Shown in pieces: positions 43,953-52,563 of a DNA stretch of 64,000 nucleotides. Numbering within the stretch: the first letter of the stretch is position 1; each line of letters starts with the position of its first letter. The stretch covers positions 992,001 through 1,056,000 of the forward strand of contig OZ244850.1 of assembly GCA_965220895.1 (NCBI GenBank). The letters run 5' to 3'. Both the position numbers and the translations under genes were made by a program. Below the pieces are notes generated by a model. That model was not told the DNA's origin and made no database searches. It was given only the letters and a program-made list of their open reading frames with translations. This DNA is from WTFY01 sp965220895. Lineage in GTDB: Bacteria > Pseudomonadota > Gammaproteobacteria > UBA4575.

Positions 43953-44351
43953 TCACTCCTTCAATCGCTTCCTGAACCAGACGGCAAGCTCGGATTCGCT
44001 CACCTGCCCGCTGGCCACACTTTCCACCTGACGGACAGCCTCCACGGGGTCAAATTCAAGACGGTACCCGTGATCGGCAAGGAACAGGCAGGAGACGACC
44101 CAGGCTGTGCGCTTCTTGCCATCCGCGAACCCGTGGTTTCGGGCAAGGCCAAAGAGATAGCTCGCGGCCAGCTCAGCCGCATCCGGGTCCCCGTAACTTT
44201 CACGGTGTACCGGTCGTGCCAGGGCAGATTCGATGGCCCCCTGGTCGCGGATGCCGTCTAGGCCACCATGCTCTGTGATTTGGCGCTCATGAACGGCCAG
44301 GAAGATGGGCAACGATACCCAGCGCCATGAACCCGAAGGCCCGGCCGTCAT
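43953..44351 (-). CDS. doc: Doc-family (Fic fold) toxin
   Basis: 132 residues. Short Fic fold with the motif HGFADGKKRTAW; canonical Doc has HxFx(D/N)(A/G)NKRTA, so Lys replaces the Asn. LPIFLAVHERQITEHGGLDG and IRDQGAIESALARP are typical Doc N-terminal helices. Doc phosphorylates EF-Tu in P1. The start overlaps the antitoxin stop by 4 bp (ATGA). Confidence 0.9.
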   Translation of the reverse strand: MTAGPSGSWRWVSLPIFLAVHERQITEHGGLDGIRDQGAIESALARPVHRESYGDPDAAELAASYLFGLARNHGFADGKKRTAWVVSCLFLADHGYRLEFDPVEAVRQVESVASGQVSESELAVWFRKRLKE

Positions 44352-44575
44352 TTAGCCAGCGCTCGCAGCACCTCGCGGTCGTCGTGCATGATCTCCTCGG
44401 CGAGTGTCATCTGCCGGGCGAACTCCGGAGAATAGGGGGTCAGGCGATAGCCCCCGTCGGGTGTCTCCGTCAGGTAGAGGGTATCCCCTTTCTTGACCCG
44501 CAGACGGGCCATGGCCTCCTTGGTGAGAATGATACCGGAGGAGGCCCCCACCGTGGTCACTTTGAAGGTAAGCAT
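44348..44575 (-). CDS. AbrB/MazE-type antitoxin for Doc
   Basis: 75 residues. FKVTTVGASSGIILTKEAMA, RLRVKKGDTLYL and a C-terminal EFARQMTLAEEIMHDDREVL tail: AbrB-fold DNA-binding domain plus a disordered toxin-binding tail. The same fold replaces Phd in many Doc pairs. An AT-rich palindrome-like stretch (TATATAATCTTTATTATATA, 44592-44611) just upstream is the likely promoter/operator. Confidence 0.9.
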   Translation of the reverse strand: MLTFKVTTVGASSGIILTKEAMARLRVKKGDTLYLTETPDGGYRLTPYSPEFARQMTLAEEIMHDDREVLRALAK

Positions 44576-44686
44576 GAAATATTTCCTCTTCTATATAATC
44601 TTTATTATATAGGACCATTGGCTCGCTGCCAAGCCGGTCTTTGGACAGGCGCCGTACGGTCGGGCTACCCGGGCAGACCATGATGT

Positions 44687-45634
44687 CTAGAACAGGTACT
44701 TGAGCGTCAGGCTGACACCGAACAGTTCCACGTCACGGAGCTTGAACGTGCCCTCCACCTTCTCGCGGTCTGTACCGCTTTTTCGGATATAGGGCGGGTG
44801 GCCTCGAAGCGGGTCCCACACGATGCCGGTGTCCCTGAAGTCCTCGAACCGCACCCAGCGCGCCTTCAGCCCGGCCGTCAGGTGACCGGTGAGCCGGTAG
44901 TCGAGGCCTGCCATCAGCTGGTAGCCGAACAGCGTGTCGGTCAGTTCCTCGTCGGCGACGCTGGCCGTGCCCGCCAGGTTCTGGCGGATTTCATCGGCGT
45001 TGGGCAGCCCGGCACCGGTGGAGATCGCGCCCGCGTCCGGGTTGCGTGCCCACACGCTCGCGTAGTCCACCTCGGCAAAACCGAGCCCCACGCCCGCCCC
45101 GACATACGGGGTCAGCGCACCGGTCCCGGCAAAATCCAGGTACAGGTTGGCGAACAGGTTGTGCGAGACGAAGCTGCCGATGGCGTCGGTCGCGGAGACG
45201 ATCTCCTGGGCAATCTTGTCCTGGTTGACGCCCATGGCCGAGGGCACCGGGGCGGTCTCGTCGTAGCCGGTATCCCGGTACGAGTACTCGATCTCGGTGC
45301 GCAGCGCCGAATCCTGCAGCCGGTAGCCCAGTGCCAGGGCAAACAGCGGCCCCTCATCGGAGGAGAAGCCGTTCTCCCAGCCATCGCCCAGGCCGCGCTC
45401 GGGCGCCGTGCAGCTCTTGCCCTGCCCGTCGTCCGTGACGCTGGCATAGCTCGGGTTGATGTATTCATCGCAGACGCTGGCACGGTCGTTGCTCACGCCG
45501 TGGGAATCGAGCGAGGCACCGAAATTGATGCCGAAATCACCGCTCAGGTACAGGCCTTGGCCGCCCGCCGGGGCCTGGCCCGGCAGGGCCAGCAGGGCAG
45601 CCAGACCCACTGCCGTCATCATAGGGTTTCGCAC
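44687..45634 (-). CDS. Outer-membrane beta-barrel protein, intact paralogue
   Basis: 315 residues. Sec signal (MTAVGLAALLALPGQAPAGG), first strand GLYLSGDFGINFGAS, and the C-terminal ELFGVSLTLKYLF with terminal Phe. Blocks shared with the upstream paralogue: DRASVCDEYINPSYA-VTDDG, YFYRDTGYDET, ASHNLFANLY-DF. An eight-stranded OmpA/OprF-like barrel (Omp25 style) of unknown ligand. Two conserved Cys lie near the N-terminus. Confidence 0.85.
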   Translation of the reverse strand: MRNPMMTAVGLAALLALPGQAPAGGQGLYLSGDFGINFGASLDSHGVSNDRASVCDEYINPSYASVTDDGQGKSCTAPERGLGDGWENGFSSDEGPLFALALGYRLQDSALRTEIEYSYRDTGYDETAPVPSAMGVNQDKIAQEIVSATDAIGSFVSHNLFANLYLDFAGTGALTPYVGAGVGLGFAEVDYASVWARNPDAGAISTGAGLPNADEIRQNLAGTASVADEELTDTLFGYQLMAGLDYRLTGHLTAGLKARWVRFEDFRDTGIVWDPLRGHPPYIRKSGTDREKVEGTFKLRDVELFGVSLTLKYLF

Positions 45635-45647
45635 AGCTTCCTCCTTG

Positions 45648-46596
45648 TCAGAATGTGTATTTCAGGACCAGACTGATCGCAAACATGTCCATATCGTCGA
45701 CCTTCATATCGTACACCACCGGCTCACTGCCGTCGCGTCTCAGGTTCGAGTCTCAGGTTGGAGGCGTGGCTGCGCAAGATGTCCCACTCATCCTTGTCCT
45801 TGAAGGAGTCGTACTCCACCCAGCGCACCTTCAGCCCTGCGACCAGGTGATCGGTCAGCGGGTAATCGAGCCCCGCGATCAGCTGGTAGCCGAACAGCGT
45901 GTCGTCGAGTTCCCCGTGCTCGGTGGTGGTCGTGCCCGCCAGGTTGGCCTTGATCTCGGCAGCGTTCGGATGCCCGTCACCCGTGGAGATCGCCGCCGGA
46001 TCAATGTTGCGCTGGAAGACCCCGCCGTAGTCCATCTCCGCGAACCCGAGGCCAATGCCGATGCCGACGTACGGGGTGATGCCTACCGGGTTGTCAAAAT
46101 CGATGTACAGGTTGGCGAACAGGTTGTGCGAGGCCACGCTATCGACGGTCTGGGTCGCGGTCTCAATTTCGCCGCCCAGCTTGGCGAACACGGTGCCGCC
46201 CGTGCTGGTCACATCGGAGGTCTCGTCATAGCCGGTGTCCCGGTAGAAATATTCAAGCTCGGTGCGGATCATCGAATCCGGCATGTCAAAGCCCAGCGCC
46301 AGGGCAAACAGCGGCCCTTCATCAGAGCCGGCCCGGCTCTTCCAGAGGCTGTCATGACCCCGGTTCGGACCCGTGCAGGTGTTGCCGGAGCCGTCGTCCG
46401 TGACGCCGGCATAGCTCGGGTTGATGTATTCATCGCAGACGCTGGCACGGTCGGTGTCGTGGCCGTCCAGGGTCAGCGACGAGCCGAAATTCATGCCGAA
46501 GTCGCCACTGATGTACAGGCCTGCATGCACCGGCTGGGCCAGGCACAGGGCGATCAAGGCGGCCAGCGCCGCCGTGGGGAAACCGGATTGGTTCAT
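45648..46596 (-). pseudogene. Outer-membrane beta-barrel protein, C-terminus frameshifted by a 13-bp duplication
   Basis: Paralogue of the preceding gene, from ATG 46596 (MNQSGFPTAALAALIALCLA). The current frame stops at 45724 with RLEPETRRQ. The 13-mer TCTCAGGTTCGAG (45738-45750) is repeated with one change at 45751-45763. Removing one copy restores the frame SNLRRDGSEPVVYDMKVDDM, then MFAISLVLKYTF and a stop at 45648, giving the missing final strand with terminal Phe. As it stands the barrel lacks the BamA-recognition end. The tandem pair could revert by slippage. Confidence 0.8.
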
Positions 46597-46903
46597 GGCT
46601 GTGCTCCTCTTGAAGACTTGCAGGACACGGCGGTCGGTTAACTGCCCTACTGCAAGCGTCAACACAAGCCCAGAGAGTACCACCAAGCATCGCCGGACGT
46701 AAATCAGGGGCCCGTTCCCGGACCGGATTTTTCGCCGTTGTGAAGGGCGTGCCTTGCAGGTGCCAACCCCGAACCGCGGGACAAGAAAATACGCAAACAT
46801 ATTTACAAATCGATCAGAACAGCGTATTAGTTTGCCGCCGAACAGCTTGATGAGGACCGATGAACCCACACCCCCGAGCCCGAATGCGAGTGCCCTGCCC
46901 TAG
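46597..46903. other. Divergent intergenic region between the barrel gene and topA
   Basis: 307 bp, containing promoters in both directions by position. No gene, repeat or strong hairpin was recognised; the open minus-strand reading into it is GC-driven. Confidence 0.4.
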
Positions 46904-49264
46904 ATGAGCAAGAACCTGGTCATCGTCGAATCCCCGGCCAAGGCACGCACCATCGAGAAGTACCTGGGCAAGGATTTCGGCGTGCTCGCCTCCTACGGCC
47001 ATGTGCGCGACCTGATCCCGAAAGACGGTGCGGTCGACCCCGAGCACGGCTTCGAGATGAAGTATGCGGTCATCGGCAAGAACGAGAAGCACGTCACGGC
47101 CATCACCCGCGCGCTGAAGAAATCCGACGCCCTGTACCTGGCGACGGACCCGGACCGCGAAGGCGAGGCCATCTCCTGGCACCTGTACGAACTGCTCAAG
47201 GAGCGCGGGGTACTGAACGCCAAGCCGGTGTACCGGGTGGTGTTCTACGAGATCACCCGCCAGGCGGTCAACGAGGCGATCGAGAACCCGAGAAGCCTCT
47301 CCGATTCACTCGTCAACGCCCAGCAGGCCCGGCGCGCCATGGACTACCTGGTCGGCTTCAACCTGTCGCCGCTGCTGTGGAAGAAAATCAAGCGCGGCCT
47401 GTCGGCCGGGCGCGTGCAGAGTCCTGCGCTTCGCCTGATCTGCGAGCGCGAGGACGAGATCGAGAAATTCAGGGCCCGGGAGTACTGGACCCTGGAAGCC
47501 GACTGCAGCAAGGACGGCCAGGCCTTCATCGCCCGCCTCCAGGTCCTGGGGGATCAAAAGCTCAAGCAGTTCGACATCGACAGCGAGGTCAAGGCGGGGG
47601 CAGCCCGCGAGGAACTCGAACGCCTGGCCGATGGCCGCCTGCGGGTCGCCAAGGTCGAGAAAAAGGCCCGCAACCGCCACCCGTCGCCGCCCTTCACCAC
47701 CTCGACCCTGCAGCAGGAGGCGGTGCGCAAGCTGCGGTTCTCGGCGTCGAAAACCATGCGCACGGCCCAGCAGCTCTACGAGGGCATCAACCTCGGTGAC
47801 GGCCCGGTCGGCCTGATCACCTACATGCGCACCGACTCGCTGGCGCTCGCAGGCGAAGCCATTGCCGAGCTGCGCCAGTACATCTCCGGACAGTACGGCC
47901 CGGATGACCTGCCGGGGAAGCCGCGGGTCTACAAGACCCGCTCCAAGAACGCCCAGGAAGCCCACGAGGCGATCCGCCCAACCTCCTGCATGCGCACGCC
48001 CGCGGGCATCCGCAAGTTCCTGAACGCCGACCAGTACAAGCTCTACGACCTGATCTGGAAGCGGGCCGTGGCCTGCCAGATGATGCACGCCACGCTGGAC
48101 CTGGTCTCCGCGGACCTCGAATGCGGGACCGGCAACCGCTTTCGCGCCACCGGCTCCTCGATCAAGAACCCGGGCTTTATCCAGGTCTACCAGGAAGGCC
48201 TGGACGACCGCAAGCTCGAGGCGGACGAGCGCCGCCTGCCGGTGCTCAAGGAGGGCGAGGACGTCGACCTTGAGAAGATCCGCGCCGAACAGCATTTCAC
48301 CGAACCGCCGCCACGCTTCACCGAGGCGAGCCTGGTGAAGACCCTGGAGGAATTCGGCATTGGCCGCCCGTCCACCTACGCGAGCATCATCTCGACCCTG
48401 CAAAGCCGCGAGTATGCCGAGCTTGAAAGACGCCGCTTCATGCCCACCGACATGGGCCGGCTGGTGAACGCCTTCCTGACCAAGCACTTCTCGCAGTACG
48501 TCGACTACGACTTCACCGCGAACCTGGAAAACGACCTGGATGAGATCTCGAGGGGCGAGAAGGACTGGGTGCCCGTACTGCATGAATTCTGGGACCCCTT
48601 CAGCACCCTGATTCACGACAAGGAAAAGAGCGTAAGCCGCGAGGAGGCGGTGCAGGCGCGTGAGCTCGGCACCGACCCGGACTCCGGCAAGCCGGTCAGC
48701 GTGCGCATGGGGCGCTATGGCCCGTACGTGCAGATCGGCACCCGTGATGACGAGGAAAAGCCCCGCTTTGCAGGGCTCCTGCCCGGACAGAAAATGGGCG
48801 AGGTCAACCTCGATGAGGCCCTGCAGCTGTTCAAGCTGCCGCGCGATCTGGGAAAAACCGAGGCGGGCGAGGACGTGTCGGCCGGCATCGGGCGCTACGG
48901 GCCGTACATCAAGTGCGCCAAGAAGTACGTCTCCCTCCCGCCAGGCGATCCACGGGACGACCCGCATACCATCACGCTTGAGCGAGCGCTCGAGGTGATC
49001 GCCGAACAGCGCCAGCGTGATGCCAACAAGGTCATCCAGGAGTTCGAGCCCCAGGGCATCCAGGTGCTGAACGGGCGCTACGGACCGTACATCACCGACG
49101 GCACCAAGAACGTCAAGATCCCGAAGGGCCGCGAACCTGCCGAGCTGACCGTCGACGAGTGCGAATCCCTGATCGCCGCCGCCCCGGCCAGGAAGGCCCG
49201 CAGGCGCAAGGCAGCCAAGGGCACGAAACGCAAGACGGGTGCCAAGCGGGCCAAGGCTCGCTGA
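46904..49264 (+). CDS. topA: DNA topoisomerase I
   Basis: 786 residues. Toprim start MSKNLVIVESPAKARTIEKY, metal residues in YLATDPDREGEAISWHL, catalytic Tyr in GLITYMRTDS, then the type IA core. The C-terminus has Topo C-terminal repeats (GRYGPYVQIGTRD, GRYGPYIKCAKKY, GRYGPYITDGTKN) and a Lys/Arg-rich tail in place of the zinc ribbons of E. coli TopA. It relaxes negative supercoils. The tsaC-like gene begins 10 bp downstream. Confidence 0.97.
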   Translation: MSKNLVIVESPAKARTIEKYLGKDFGVLASYGHVRDLIPKDGAVDPEHGFEMKYAVIGKNEKHVTAITRALKKSDALYLATDPDREGEAISWHLYELLKERGVLNAKPVYRVVFYEITRQAVNEAIENPRSLSDSLVNAQQARRAMDYLVGFNLSPLLWKKIKRGLSAGRVQSPALRLICEREDEIEKFRAREYWTLEADCSKDGQAFIARLQVLGDQKLKQFDIDSEVKAGAAREELERLADGRLRVAKVEKKARNRHPSPPFTTSTLQQEAVRKLRFSASKTMRTAQQLYEGINLGDGPVGLITYMRTDSLALAGEAIAELRQYISGQYGPDDLPGKPRVYKTRSKNAQEAHEAIRPTSCMRTPAGIRKFLNADQYKLYDLIWKRAVACQMMHATLDLVSADLECGTGNRFRATGSSIKNPGFIQVYQEGLDDRKLEADERRLPVLKEGEDVDLEKIRAEQHFTEPPPRFTEASLVKTLEEFGIGRPSTYASIISTLQSREYAELERRRFMPTDMGRLVNAFLTKHFSQYVDYDFTANLENDLDEISRGEKDWVPVLHEFWDPFSTLIHDKEKSVSREEAVQARELGTDPDSGKPVSVRMGRYGPYVQIGTRDDEEKPRFAGLLPGQKMGEVNLDEALQLFKLPRDLGKTEAGEDVSAGIGRYGPYIKCAKKYVSLPPGDPRDDPHTITLERALEVIAEQRQRDANKVIQEFEPQGIQVLNGRYGPYITDGTKNVKIPKGREPAELTVDECESLIAAAPARKARRRKAAKGTKRKTGAKRAKAR

Positions 49265-49274
49265 CTGCACCGCC

Positions 49275-49835
49275 GTGGCACCGAGCCCTGCCATCGAACA
49301 GGCTGCGCGCATCCTGGAGCTTGGCGGGGTCATCGCCTATGCCACCGACACCGTACTGGGCCTCGGTTGTGATCCGCGAAACCGGGCGGCCGTTACGAAA
49401 GTCCTGTGGCTGAAACAGCGAAGCGTCGATGAAGGCCTCATCCTGCTGGTCGAGAACCTCGAAGCCCTGGAGCAGGTCGCAGGGCCGCTGAGTGCCAGGC
49501 AACGCCTTGAGGTACGCGGTGCAGAAAAGAAGTCGCCGACCACCTGGGTGGTGCCGGCGGACGATTCGGTGCCGGCCTGGATCACCGGGCGCCATGACAG
49601 CGTCGCCCTTCGCATCCCGCACCATGCCACGGCGAGTGCGCTTTGCCAAGCGGCGGGTGCGATCGTCTCCACCAGCGCCAACCTCACGTCCTACCCGGTG
49701 CTGACCTCCGCTCAAGAGCTTCGCGACTGGTTTGGGCCACATCTGGATTTCATACTTTCCGGACCCGAGGGTACCGGCGTGCCGAGCGAGGTGCGCGAGC
49801 TCATGGGTGCTAAAGTGTACCGTCATGGACGCTGA
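49275..49835 (+). CDS. tsaC: L-threonylcarbamoyladenylate synthase (TsaC/Sua5 family)
   Basis: 186 residues from GTG 49275 (VAPSPAIEQAARILELGGVI). YrdC fold: GGVIAYATDTVLGLGCDP, WLKQRS (for K-R-SxxP), TWVVPA, VALRIPHH and IVSTSANLT. It makes threonylcarbamoyl-AMP for t6A37 of tRNA. Short TsaC form without the Sua5 domain. Its end overlaps hemF by 11 bp. Confidence 0.93.
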   Translation: MAPSPAIEQAARILELGGVIAYATDTVLGLGCDPRNRAAVTKVLWLKQRSVDEGLILLVENLEALEQVAGPLSARQRLEVRGAEKKSPTTWVVPADDSVPAWITGRHDSVALRIPHHATASALCQAAGAIVSTSANLTSYPVLTSAQELRDWFGPHLDFILSGPEGTGVPSEVRELMGAKVYRHGR

Positions 49836-50751
49836 GACCCCGGACCGGCCCCACCCGAATGCCGTCATCCGGCACCTGCAGGCACTGCAGGAGCGCACCT
49901 GCCAGGCCCTGGTGGAGACCGACGGGCAGGGACGCTTCATCGAGGATGCCTGGCAGCGGGTGGAAGGCGGGGGCGGCACCACCTGCATGTTGAGGGACGG
50001 GCAGGTCTTCGAGCAGGCCGGGGTCGGCTTCTCGCACGTCTTCGGCCAGGAGCTGCCGCCTTCGGCGAGCCGTGAACGCCCCGAGTTGGCCGGGGCCAGC
50101 TTCCAGGCCACCGGGCTGTCGATCGTCATCCACCCGCACAACCCGTACGTGCCGACCACGCACTGCAACGTGCGGTTCTTCCAGGCGAAACGTGGCCAGG
50201 AAGTGCTTTGGTGGTTCGGCGGGGGCTTTGACCTGACCCCCTATTACGGCTTTCACGAGGATGCCGTGGCCTGGCACCGCACGGCGCGGGAGGCCTGTGA
50301 TGCGATCGATACCGGCCTCTACCCGGTGTTCAAGAAAAACTGCGACGAGTACTTCTTTATCCGCCACCGCAACGAGGCGCGCGGCATCGGCGGGCTGTTC
50401 TTCGATGACTACAACAGCGGTGATTTTGAACAGGATTTCCGCCTGCTGCAAAGCATCGGCGAGCATTTCCTCAAGGCCTACCTGCCGATCGTCGAGCGCC
50501 GCAAGAAGCATGCGTTCGGTGAGCGCGAGCGACACTTCCAGCAGTACCGGCGCGGGCGCTATGTCGAGTTCAACCTGGTGTATGACCGCGGCACCCTGTT
50601 CGGACTGCAGTCCGGTGGGCGCACGGAATCCATCCTCATGTCCCTGCCTCCGCAGGTGCGCTTCGACTACGACTGGCGCCCGGAACCGGGCAGTGCCGAA
50701 GAAGCGCTGTACCTGGAGTTTTTGCCGGTGAGGGACTGGCTGGCCCCGTAA
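49825..50751 (+). CDS. hemF: Oxygen-dependent coproporphyrinogen III oxidase
   Basis: 308 residues from ATG 49825 (MDAETPDRPHPNAVIRHLQA). Conserved blocks HPHNPYVPTTHCNVRFF, WWFGGGFDLTPYYGFHEDA and RRGRYVEFNLVYDRGTLFGL are complete. It converts coproporphyrinogen III to protoporphyrinogen IX with O2, so the organism meets oxygen. The tsaC-hemF adjacency is conserved in gammaproteobacteria. Confidence 0.97.
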   Translation: MDAETPDRPHPNAVIRHLQALQERTCQALVETDGQGRFIEDAWQRVEGGGGTTCMLRDGQVFEQAGVGFSHVFGQELPPSASRERPELAGASFQATGLSIVIHPHNPYVPTTHCNVRFFQAKRGQEVLWWFGGGFDLTPYYGFHEDAVAWHRTAREACDAIDTGLYPVFKKNCDEYFFIRHRNEARGIGGLFFDDYNSGDFEQDFRLLQSIGEHFLKAYLPIVERRKKHAFGERERHFQQYRRGRYVEFNLVYDRGTLFGLQSGGRTESILMSLPPQVRFDYDWRPEPGSAEEALYLEFLPVRDWLAP

Positions 50752-50774
50752 TTCGGCCAGCGGGACCCTGCGAT

Positions 50775-52250
50775 TTATTTGCGCCGGGCTTCCTTGCCGA
50801 ATCGAACGATCGCCTCCAGGGTTTCCTTCACGTCCTCCCAGCGGGTCGTGTAGTTGAGGATGCATAGCCTCAACGAGAATTTACCACCGAGCGTCGTTGA
50901 GGAGATCAGGGCCGGGTCGTCCCAGAACATGTGGGCGAGCACCGCGCGGTTGATTTTTTCCAGGGCGTCCTCGTCCAGCCCGGCACCCGCAGGATTGATT
51001 CTGAAGCACACGATCGACAGGGATACGGGATTCATCAGCTCCAGATCCGGGCTCTCACGCACGAACTCCTCGGCGCGCTCCGCGAGCTCAAGGCCCTTGG
51101 AGACGGCCCGGCGAAATGCGGCCATTCCGAAGGTCTGCACGGACATCCATATTTTCAGGGCCCGGAACGAACGGCTCAACTGCAGACCGCGGTCGGAAAA
51201 ATTGGGATGGTTCGCACCCCAGATCGTATCCTGCAGGACATCGTGTCGCACCGCGAATGCCTTCTCCAGCGTGGCCACGTCCTTGACCAGCAAGCTGCCG
51301 ACCTCGTAAGGCTGGAAGAACCACTTGTGTGCATCCATGCCCACGGAGTCGGCACGCTCCATGCCACGCAGGCGCTTCTTGCCTTTTTCAGTGACAACGG
51401 CAAACCCCCCATACGCTGCATCGACATGCAGCCAGACGCCTTCCTGCTCGCAGAACTCGGCCATCGCCTCCAGCGGATCAATGGCCCCGGTGCTGGAGGT
51501 TCCGGCATTGGCGCATATGGCGATCGGATTGAGCCCCTGTTCACGATCCTGCATCACGGCACGCACCAGCGCCTGCATATCCAGACGGTAGTGCTCATCG
51601 CTTGCAATCATGCGGATGCCCTCCGGCCGGATTCCGATGATCCGGGCGGCACGAACATGTGCACTGTGGCTCTGGTCACTCATGTACACGGCCGCCTGTT
51701 GCGGGTTGCCGGCATGTTCGCGCGCAGCGACCAGGGCATTGACGCTGGCCGATGAGCCGCCGCTGGTGAGAAGCCCGCCCGCACCCTCCGGATACCCCAT
51801 CCAGCGCCTGAACCAGTCGATGACTGCCAGCTCCACTTGACTCGGCCCGCTCGCCGTCAGCCAGGTGGCCGTGTTGATGGCGTAGGCCGCCGTCATGAAT
51901 TCCGCCAACACTCCGGGCCAGGTGGGGGAAGTGGGAATAAACGCAAAGGAACGCGGGTGGTCGTGGCGTGAAGCCATTGGAAGAATCTTGCGCACCGCCT
52001 GCTCCAAGACCTCCTCGGCTGGTCGGCCGAGTTCAGGCGGGAGCCCCATCAGCTGATCCTCGAGTTCCTGTTTGAACTCGCCATCCCAGGCACCTTCGCG
52101 CGGTAATTTCTCGATTCGCTCGATGACCAGCTCGATCGCACGGTGGGCGAGATCGAGCATCTGCTCAGGCGTCATCTGGAGATCACCGCATGATTCGGCG
52201 CTGACTTGCGAAGCTTCCCGTATATCCGCCTCGTTGTTGTCTTGATCCAT
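50775..52250 (-). CDS. PLP-dependent group II amino-acid decarboxylase
   Basis: 491 residues from ATG 52250 (MDQDNNEADIREAS); an inner ATG at 52175 (MTPEQMLDLAHRAIE) is also plausible. PLP-binding Lys in SVGMDAHKWFFQPYEVG, ring-stacking His and Asp in WLHVDAAYGGFAVV, substrate-side FAFIPTSPTWPGVL and GLLTSGGSSASVNAL. It belongs to the aromatic-L-amino-acid/tyrosine decarboxylase family; the exact amine product is not predictable. Convergent with hemF. Confidence 0.92.
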   Translation of the reverse strand: MDQDNNEADIREASQVSAESCGDLQMTPEQMLDLAHRAIELVIERIEKLPREGAWDGEFKQELEDQLMGLPPELGRPAEEVLEQAVRKILPMASRHDHPRSFAFIPTSPTWPGVLAEFMTAAYAINTATWLTASGPSQVELAVIDWFRRWMGYPEGAGGLLTSGGSSASVNALVAAREHAGNPQQAAVYMSDQSHSAHVRAARIIGIRPEGIRMIASDEHYRLDMQALVRAVMQDREQGLNPIAICANAGTSSTGAIDPLEAMAEFCEQEGVWLHVDAAYGGFAVVTEKGKKRLRGMERADSVGMDAHKWFFQPYEVGSLLVKDVATLEKAFAVRHDVLQDTIWGANHPNFSDRGLQLSRSFRALKIWMSVQTFGMAAFRRAVSKGLELAERAEEFVRESPDLELMNPVSLSIVCFRINPAGAGLDEDALEKINRAVLAHMFWDDPALISSTTLGGKFSLRLCILNYTTRWEDVKETLEAIVRFGKEARRK

Positions 52251-52563
52251 GCCGCTGCCTAGCTTCTGGTATCTCTCCCGAGACCGTCTATGGTATTCCA
52301 TTCCCGGCGACAATGCCTACCTTACTTGCATCCGATTTTCCTTAGAAGTCCGGTTCTTTGCAGCGATGGCGATGCGCGAGCGACTCCTCAAGTTGCCGGT
52401 CGTGGGCTTGCAGGTATAATCGAACTTTAACAAAAACAAGCCATCGGACTTTTCAGCCGCTTTGTTCTTGCTGGTCTGGGCGAGCAGACATCCGCGGTCC
52501 ATCCCGCATATAGGGGAAAGGCACCGATGGCATGAGAGGCACTTACATCAAGGGAGAGTAGGG
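52251..52563. other. Divergent intergenic region
   Basis: 313 bp between the decarboxylase and the Cache autotransporter. It holds the promoters for both by position. A GGGAGAGTAGGG stretch at 52553-52563 is the ribosome-binding site for ATG 52564. No gene supported. Confidence 0.4.

Noticed and set aside
47306..49333. 675-codon minus-strand open frame
   Set aside because: Exact antisense shadow of topA.
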